The translations under genes were made by a program, and so were the position numbers. A DNA stretch of 9,786 nucleotides. Source: Spirochaetaceae bacterium (GTDB lineage: Bacteria > Spirochaetota > Spirochaetia > Treponematales > Breznakiellaceae). Of this stretch, positions 7,301-9,786 are shown in pieces. The DNA lies in assembly GCA_031283025.1 (NCBI GenBank), contig JAITCP010000064.1:1-9786 (forward strand). Direction: 5' to 3'. Under the pieces are notes generated by a model, which was given only the letters and a program-made list of their open reading frames with translations, searched no databases and was not told where the DNA came from. The stretch's first letter is position 1; each line of letters starts with the position of its first letter.

Positions 7301-7799
7301 TAATGTTTCATATCAGCGGGGAAATTATTTTGCAGCCCAGGGTTACTACAACCGGCTTATGGATATGCTGGATACCCAGCGCTTACGTTTCCCCAACCTG
7401 ACGCCCGACAGTCGTCCTGAAGAACAGGCTTTAATCGAGCGGATCATGGTTTCTGAAAATAATTTGGGGGTAACTCTGGAAACCCTTACCCGGATAAGCG
7501 GAGACACCGCTTACCGTTCCCGTGCGCTGGGACTTTTTGCAGACTCAATACGGGCCTGGGATGTGCTGACCCGCGACCCGGAAACAATGACCCGAATGCG
7601 GCCATTGAAAGACCTTTACGCGCCCGGGATCAATTTGGCTTTCCTTAATGTCCGTGCCATAACTCTTTCCGAACCAAATTACGATCCGCAGATATATATG
7701 CGTATAGACAAGGACGGCCTGGAACCATCCCCCTGGGAAGAATTGATTACCAGAGATTACCGGCTTTCCGATCAATTATTACCTATGGCCGTCGAGTAA
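4383..7799 (+). CDS. Giant membrane-anchored TPR protein with acidic cytoplasmic arm (flagellar-collar-like candidate)
   Basis: A 1138-residue protein. Order of parts: a short helical N terminus (1-27); a long acidic, low-complexity arm (28-430) rich in Asp, Glu, Pro and Gly, with only two Lys (211, 219) and no Arg; a compact, probably globular segment (about 448-535, with LNTLSGYPLNLRIACEELI and RGAPAKETAALAGKILGR); one membrane helix (about 550-573); then about 560 residues of helical TPR-type repeats (clear units near 581-610, 934-964 and 968-996). With no signal peptide, basic residues before the helix and repeats after it, the N-terminal half should be cytoplasmic and the TPR part periplasmic. 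Spirochaetes use such TPR proteins to build the periplasmic flagellar collar (the Flc proteins of Borrelia); this one resembles that design, but membership is inference. No Shine-Dalgarno is visible before the ATG at 4383; no nearby alternative start is better. A hairpin follows 3 nt after the stop. Confidence 0.85.
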   Translation: MPQLKQLEAFQASFKRIGDKAETLSKKEDSYEDIELPDTEPPAPFPEGLGDSETQPETDSGILDLDELGLDLPPESFAGIETPPSQEQPSENEPLDAADFDFGDLLDDISGGLELPPIPEEPETPPVMEEPELPPVIPEPESPPVMEEPEPPPVPETPDSLADLFPGETETANLPESTFDDADFSDSAFQDIDLSQAMDIGGETWDIPAQKTDEAVETKTADIAGITDTADDGSNITGFDEGIDLSNSFDLGGEVQGGGFSVPMETVSGGDIAGEDFSGGDFSDGDFAAGDIAGEDFSGGDFSGGDFAAGDIAGEDFSGGEGFPGGEIAGGDFTDGLDISDDSFGEASTEGADFNIADLSTPDFDAAGLGDIGSDLGAGIPEDDTDGMAVFEGDESAPEPLPEPVPDTPHSTETFGDFALAGFDDALAGQGKAKAPGPARSTYAASDDVEEINLNNDDYKRLLNTLSGYPLNLRIACEELIAEHAVAPEQMSALVRLLIRGAPAKETAALAGKILGRTITIPKGYAKQTGEDMEAEQSSFAYIFIHRFLPIIKIFSAITLVALSLAYLVWRFIVTPIQAENLYKEGYAMIDSGQYTRANDLFIMGFEKHRVKNWFYRYAEGFRDERQYIFAERKYDELLRVYPRDKKGALDYAAMETNWLKNYEKADRIIRTNILDYAVNDQEGLYALAENNLAWGAVDPSRYDDARAAYARLIEIYGRKDPYLEGMLKYFIRTDKLSEVLPIHAYFMRDPKKRKITVPTLAELGAYLLDKRFEVSEGVPDEYADRIEGIRDVLLRGIKEDGKYPESYYHLARYYRHYGSVSEERQSLKDAIRAFSNAPEESSRRAGFRIDAHRRLAEVMINSSEFFPAEEELLQAKRLYEDALARQVLKTDAMFGRIYANLGDLEFFVKDGDMEAALQLYLQGELNLWAPPEIQYRMGAAHYQLGQWEDALLRFFPLVSVMPGNRRLLYALGNVSYQRGNYFAAQGYYNRLMDMLDTQRLRFPNLTPDSRPEEQALIERIMVSENNLGVTLETLTRISGDTAYRSRALGLFADSIRAWDVLTRDPETMTRMRPLKDLYAPGINLAFLNVRAITLSEPNYDPQIYMRIDKDGLEPSPWEELITRDYRLSDQLLPMAVE
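4740..4847 (+). repeat. Four 27-bp repeats encoding a Pro/Glu-rich nonapeptide
   Basis: Four contiguous 27-bp units encode EEPETPPVM, EEPELPPVI, PEPESPPVM and EEPEPPPVP (residues 120-155). A decayed fifth unit precedes them (residues 111-119, ending ELPPIP). The run should form a stiff, extended, negatively charged rod in the cytoplasmic arm of the large TPR protein. Confidence 0.9.
5193..5342 (+). repeat. 60-bp tandem repeat encoding a Gly/Asp/Phe-rich 20-mer
   Basis: Units 5193-5252 and 5253-5312 are identical at 59 of 60 bases; the single change makes Asp284 into Gly304. A third, partial unit (5313-5342) keeps the peptide DIAGEDFSGG exactly while differing at 5 of 30 bases, all synonymous. 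The unit is itself built from 5-residue blocks such as GGDFS and GEDFS. The pattern suggests a recent duplication added to an older repeat. Confidence 0.95.
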
Positions 7800-7802
7800 C
7801 AG

Positions 7803-7837
7803 ACGTGGGAGCCGCCCTGATTGGGTGCCTCTCACGT
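7803..7837 (+). terminator. Strong stem-loop just after the large TPR gene
   Basis: Arms 7803-7817 and 7823-7837 form a 15-position stem with two G-T pairs and one C-C mismatch (7812/7828), closed by the loop TGATT. It begins 3 nt after the stop codon. The T run after it is minimal (TTAA), so it may act as a 3'-end stabiliser or a weak terminator rather than a classical intrinsic terminator. Confidence 0.6.
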
Positions 7838-7840
7838 TAA

Positions 7841-7867
7841 GCAAAATACTGTGTATTTTGCAATTTT
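7841..7867 (+). terminator. Second stem-loop with downstream T run, possible terminator
   Basis: GCAAAATAC (7841-7849) and GTATTTTGC (7853-7861) are perfect inverted repeats around the loop TGT. They are followed by AATTTT (7862-7867), a short T run. The stem is A/T-rich and therefore modest in strength. Taken with the preceding stem it could form a two-part terminator, or alternatively part of the leader of the lipoprotein gene. Confidence 0.45.
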
Positions 7868-7874
7868 AAGGGAA

Positions 7875-7904
7875 GTTTTTCAGAAACTGAAGATTCTGAA
7901 AAAC
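7875..7904 (+). promoter_or_regulatory. Perfect 11-bp inverted repeat upstream of the TPR lipoprotein gene
   Basis: GTTTTTCAGAA (7875-7885) and TTCTGAAAAAC (7894-7904) are exact reverse complements around an 8-base centre. The element ends 11 nt before the GGAG of the lipoprotein gene. It could be a protein-binding operator or a hairpin in the mRNA leader controlling ribosome access; the sequence alone does not decide between these. Confidence 0.5.
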
Positions 7905-7924
7905 GCTGGAATACCGGAGTGATA

Positions 7925-9010
7925 ATGAAAAATAAACTGTTTATTTGTCTTGTGTTGCTGGCGCTGTTAATGTTTTTCGGCTGCCGCAAAGCTGCCAATG
8001 ATGTTGAAGAAAACAACCAGCCGGAGCTTGTTTCTACGGAACAGGCGGAGCATCCCCGTGAAGCTGACGGAGAAGCAGCCGCAGATACTGCAAATGCGGT
8101 ATCAACGCTTGCACAAACGCTTGCCGGAACAGCAGGCGCAGTTCCGGCAAGTACTGTTCCGGCAGGCGGTGTCCCCGCGAATACTGCTTCAAGAGACAGC
8201 GCTTCTGTTGTTCAGGAGGCCGCGGCGGTTCAGAGAACACAACAGGAAACTACAGGCGGGCGGAATGCCGGAACGGGCGGCGACTCCCTATCCCTAAGCA
8301 GTATCAAAAGCGGACGGGGAGTGGTTCTTGGCGAACTAAATCCGGTAAACTATAAATCCCTTGATCCTGCGGTGCTGCTCCAGATGGGAATGGAACAATA
8401 TCAAGTTTCGTTTATTCTGGGGGAGCGTTACCTTAATGCGCGAAACTATGACAGGGCATTAACGGAGTACAATAAGGCCATTACCAGTAAGCCGGATTAT
8501 GCGGAAGCCCTCTTTTCCAGGGGCAGAACCTACCACATTAAAGGAGACCTGAGCCGGGCTTTGGATGATTACGGCAAAGTGATCAGCCTGAAGAAAGACA
8601 GTGCCGCTGCCTATAATTACCGGGGTCATATTCTTGCTCAGCGGGGCGATTATGTAAAAGCCCTGACGGATTATAATCAGGCCCTGGCGCTAAAGCGGGA
8701 TTATGGGGATGCCCTTTATAACCGTGGTTATGCTTACCGTATTCAGGGACAGTACGACAGAGCGATAGAAGATTTTACCCGGCTTATCCAGTTGGAACCA
8801 GGCAACGCCGCCGCTTTTAATCAGCGGGGAACTGCATGGTATTACAAGAAAAACGATGAGCGGGCTATCCAGGATTTTTCTGAAGCAATCCGGCTTAAGC
8901 CCAATTACGCCCTTGCCTGGCATAACCGGGGAACCGCCCACCGCATGACGGGAAACGCCAGTCAGGCCAGCGCCGATTTTGCTGAAGCAACCCGGCTCGG
9001 TTACCGGTAG
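7925..9010 (+). CDS. TPR-repeat lipoprotein
   Basis: A 361-residue predicted lipoprotein. The signal MKNKLFICLVLLALLMFFGC ends at Cys20; FFGC departs from the strict LxGC lipobox but fits the looser spirochaete pattern. A disordered Ala/Thr/Gly/Gln-rich linker (about 25-125) follows, including a VPAxx repeat. From about 162 to the end there are six consecutive 34-residue TPR units (for example NYDRALTEYNKAITSKPDYAEA and QYDRAIEDFTRLIQLEPGNAAA). The protein should be lipid-anchored and use the TPR array to hold a protein partner. The ATG at 7925 is preferred over an in-frame GTG at 7919 because GGAG (7916-7919) sits 5 nt before the ATG and overlaps the GTG. It follows the large TPR gene on the same strand, so the two could act in one assembly, but the hairpins between them argue for separate control. 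The partner is unknown. Confidence 0.88.
   Translation: MKNKLFICLVLLALLMFFGCRKAANDVEENNQPELVSTEQAEHPREADGEAAADTANAVSTLAQTLAGTAGAVPASTVPAGGVPANTASRDSASVVQEAAAVQRTQQETTGGRNAGTGGDSLSLSSIKSGRGVVLGELNPVNYKSLDPAVLLQMGMEQYQVSFILGERYLNARNYDRALTEYNKAITSKPDYAEALFSRGRTYHIKGDLSRALDDYGKVISLKKDSAAAYNYRGHILAQRGDYVKALTDYNQALALKRDYGDALYNRGYAYRIQGQYDRAIEDFTRLIQLEPGNAAAFNQRGTAWYYKKNDERAIQDFSEAIRLKPNYALAWHNRGTAHRMTGNASQASADFAEATRLGYR
8141..8185 (+). repeat. Three 15-bp in-frame repeats encoding VPAxx
   Basis: Three units (8141-8155, 8156-8170, 8171-8185) encode VPAST, VPAGG and VPANT in the linker between the lipidated Cys and the TPR domain. The first two share GTTCCGGCA exactly; the third has diverged. Confidence 0.75.
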
Positions 9011-9045
9011 AGGGCTCTCTTATGTTTCCTGATAACCTTAATTTA

Positions 9046-9065
9046 GCGCAGCCAGACGGCTGCGC
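9046..9065. terminator. Bidirectional hairpin between the convergent lipoprotein and pheA genes
   Basis: GCGCAGCC (9046-9053) and GGCTGCGC (9058-9065) form a perfect 8-bp G/C-rich stem with the loop AGAC. A/T-rich flanks follow on both strands (ATTAAAA to the right; TAAATTAA reading leftward on the minus strand). The position between two convergent stop codons fits a shared terminator, although neither flank is a clean T run. Confidence 0.65.
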
Positions 9066-9077
9066 ATTAAAATCGAA

Positions 9078-9096
9078 CAGGAAACTACGTTTCCTG
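9078..9096. repeat. Perfect 8-bp inverted repeat spanning the pheA stop codon
   Basis: CAGGAAAC (9078-9085) and GTTTCCTG (9089-9096) are exact reverse complements around TAC; the pheA stop codon (9085-9087 on the minus strand) falls at the loop. A second GTTTCCTG lies at 9024-9031, so the CAGGAAAC arm has two possible partners. Confidence 0.6.
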
Positions 9097-9786
9097 GTAA
9101 GTCCCCAGAAAACTGAACATATCAGTTTCCTGCTCTAGTTCGGCCAGCACCTGTTTTAACTCGTCCGAAATGACCGGCGTGTCAATATCAAAATAAAAAA
9201 GAAACTCAAAGTTCTGTCCGGAGATTGGGCGGCTTTCCAGTTTGTTCATGTTGATTCCGTGCGCGTAAAACTTGGCAAGGACATGGTAAAGAGAGCCGGG
9301 CTTGTGTTTCAGCGCCAGCATAAGGCTGGTTTTTTGCGCTCCCGGATATATTTCCGGTTTTTTTGATATGCAGATGAAGCGCGTGTAATTGTTGTCTGTA
9401 TTTTGGATATTGAACGACAGCACCTGCAAACCGTACAGTTCGGCGCAATCCCGCGACGAAATAACCGCAACATCCGTTCTTCCTGAGTTTGCCGCCTGCT
9501 TTGCAGCCATTGCCGTATTTGCACATTCGGTTATCTTAACGCCGTTCCATGATTTCAAAAACCGGCTGCATTGGCGGATCGCCTGCTCATGTGAAAACAC
9601 TTCTTTAATATCGTCTATCTTTGCGCCGGGGATCGCCAGCAACGTATGCGTTATTGGCAGCTTTACACTGCGTACAATATAAAACCGGTAGCGGTTCATC
9701 AGATCATACACCTCATTGACAGAACCAGCAGAACTATTTTCCAGCGGCACTACCCCAAAACGGCACAGGCCGCCGTCCACCGCCTG
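9085..9786 (-). CDS. pheA: Prephenate dehydratase with ACT domain (5' end outside window)
   Basis: The C-terminal 233 residues of an enzyme converting prephenate to phenylpyruvate, a late step of phenylalanine synthesis. The frame is open to the window edge (Gln-Ala before VDGGLCRFGVVPLENS), so the true start lies to the right; GTG codons near the edge are internal. Visible are GVVPLENSSAGSV, FSHEQAIRQC, ANTAMAAKQAA, DVAVISSRDCAELYGL and NNYTRFICIS, which holds the catalytic Thr-Arg-Phe. The C-terminal ACT domain has KPGSLYHVL (GALV-type motif) and NKLESRP (ESRP motif), the phenylalanine-sensing pair, so feedback inhibition by Phe is expected. Whether a chorismate mutase domain precedes it cannot be seen. 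It is convergent with the lipoprotein gene. Confidence 0.95.
   Translation of the reverse strand, partial: QAVDGGLCRFGVVPLENSSAGSVNEVYDLMNRYRFYIVRSVKLPITHTLLAIPGAKIDDIKEVFSHEQAIRQCSRFLKSWNGVKITECANTAMAAKQAANSGRTDVAVISSRDCAELYGLQVLSFNIQNTDNNYTRFICISKKPEIYPGAQKTSLMLALKHKPGSLYHVLAKFYAHGINMNKLESRPISGQNFEFLFYFDIDTPVISDELKQVLAELEQETDMFSFLGTYQET

Noticed and set aside
7858..7886. Promoter for the TPR lipoprotein gene using TTGCAA as -35
   Set aside because: No acceptable -10 hexamer lies 16-18 bases downstream; the sequence there is part of the inverted repeat.
7919..7924. GTG at 7919 as start of the lipoprotein gene
   Set aside because: It overlaps the GGAG that serves the ATG at 7925, and no ribosome site is visible upstream of it.

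Overview
The window looks like a stretch of spirochaete chromosome, most likely Treponema or a close relative such as a termite-gut lineage. This is inferred from gene content: a divergent TagA/WecG-type protein directly behind rsmE, a giant membrane-anchored TPR protein with an acidic cytoplasmic arm, a TPR lipoprotein with a relaxed lipobox, and a base composition that looks near half G+C by eye. No tRNA, rRNA, CRISPR array, transposase or integrase is visible.

Layout. (1) 12-3591, plus strand: a PIN-domain (VapC-type) toxin whose antitoxin would lie just left of the window, then a tight ctpA - rsmE - WecG/TagA-like run. The rsmE start is 2 nt after the ctpA stop, and the WecG/TagA-like gene overlaps the end of rsmE. 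ctpA has a plausible promoter placed so that its mRNA would be almost leaderless. (2) 3595-4341, minus strand: an exported protein made of two carbohydrate-binding (CBM48/AMPK-type) beta domains with no catalytic domain. It converges on region 1 with only 3 nt between the stop codons. (3) 4383-7799, plus strand: a 1138-residue protein with an extremely acidic, repeat-rich N-terminal half, one membrane helix and a large, presumably periplasmic TPR domain. (4) 7800-7924: a 125-nt gap holding three successive hairpins. (5) 7925-9010, plus strand: a TPR lipoprotein. (6) 9011-9084: a short convergent gap with a strong shared hairpin and a possible alternative-pairing arrangement. (7) 9085-9786, minus strand: the C-terminal part of a prephenate dehydratase with its ACT domain, cut by the window edge. 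There is no gene-free stretch over 300 bases.

How the genes fit together. ctpA, the CBM48 protein, the large TPR protein and the TPR lipoprotein all point to the cell envelope and periplasm. rsmE (ribosome modification), pheA (phenylalanine synthesis) and vapC (RNase toxin) are housekeeping or accessory neighbours. The most unusual content is the large TPR protein, which could be a periplasmic flagellar-collar-type protein (a hypothesis only), and a recurring pattern of short in-frame tandem duplications in three genes: rsmE, the large TPR gene and the lipoprotein gene.
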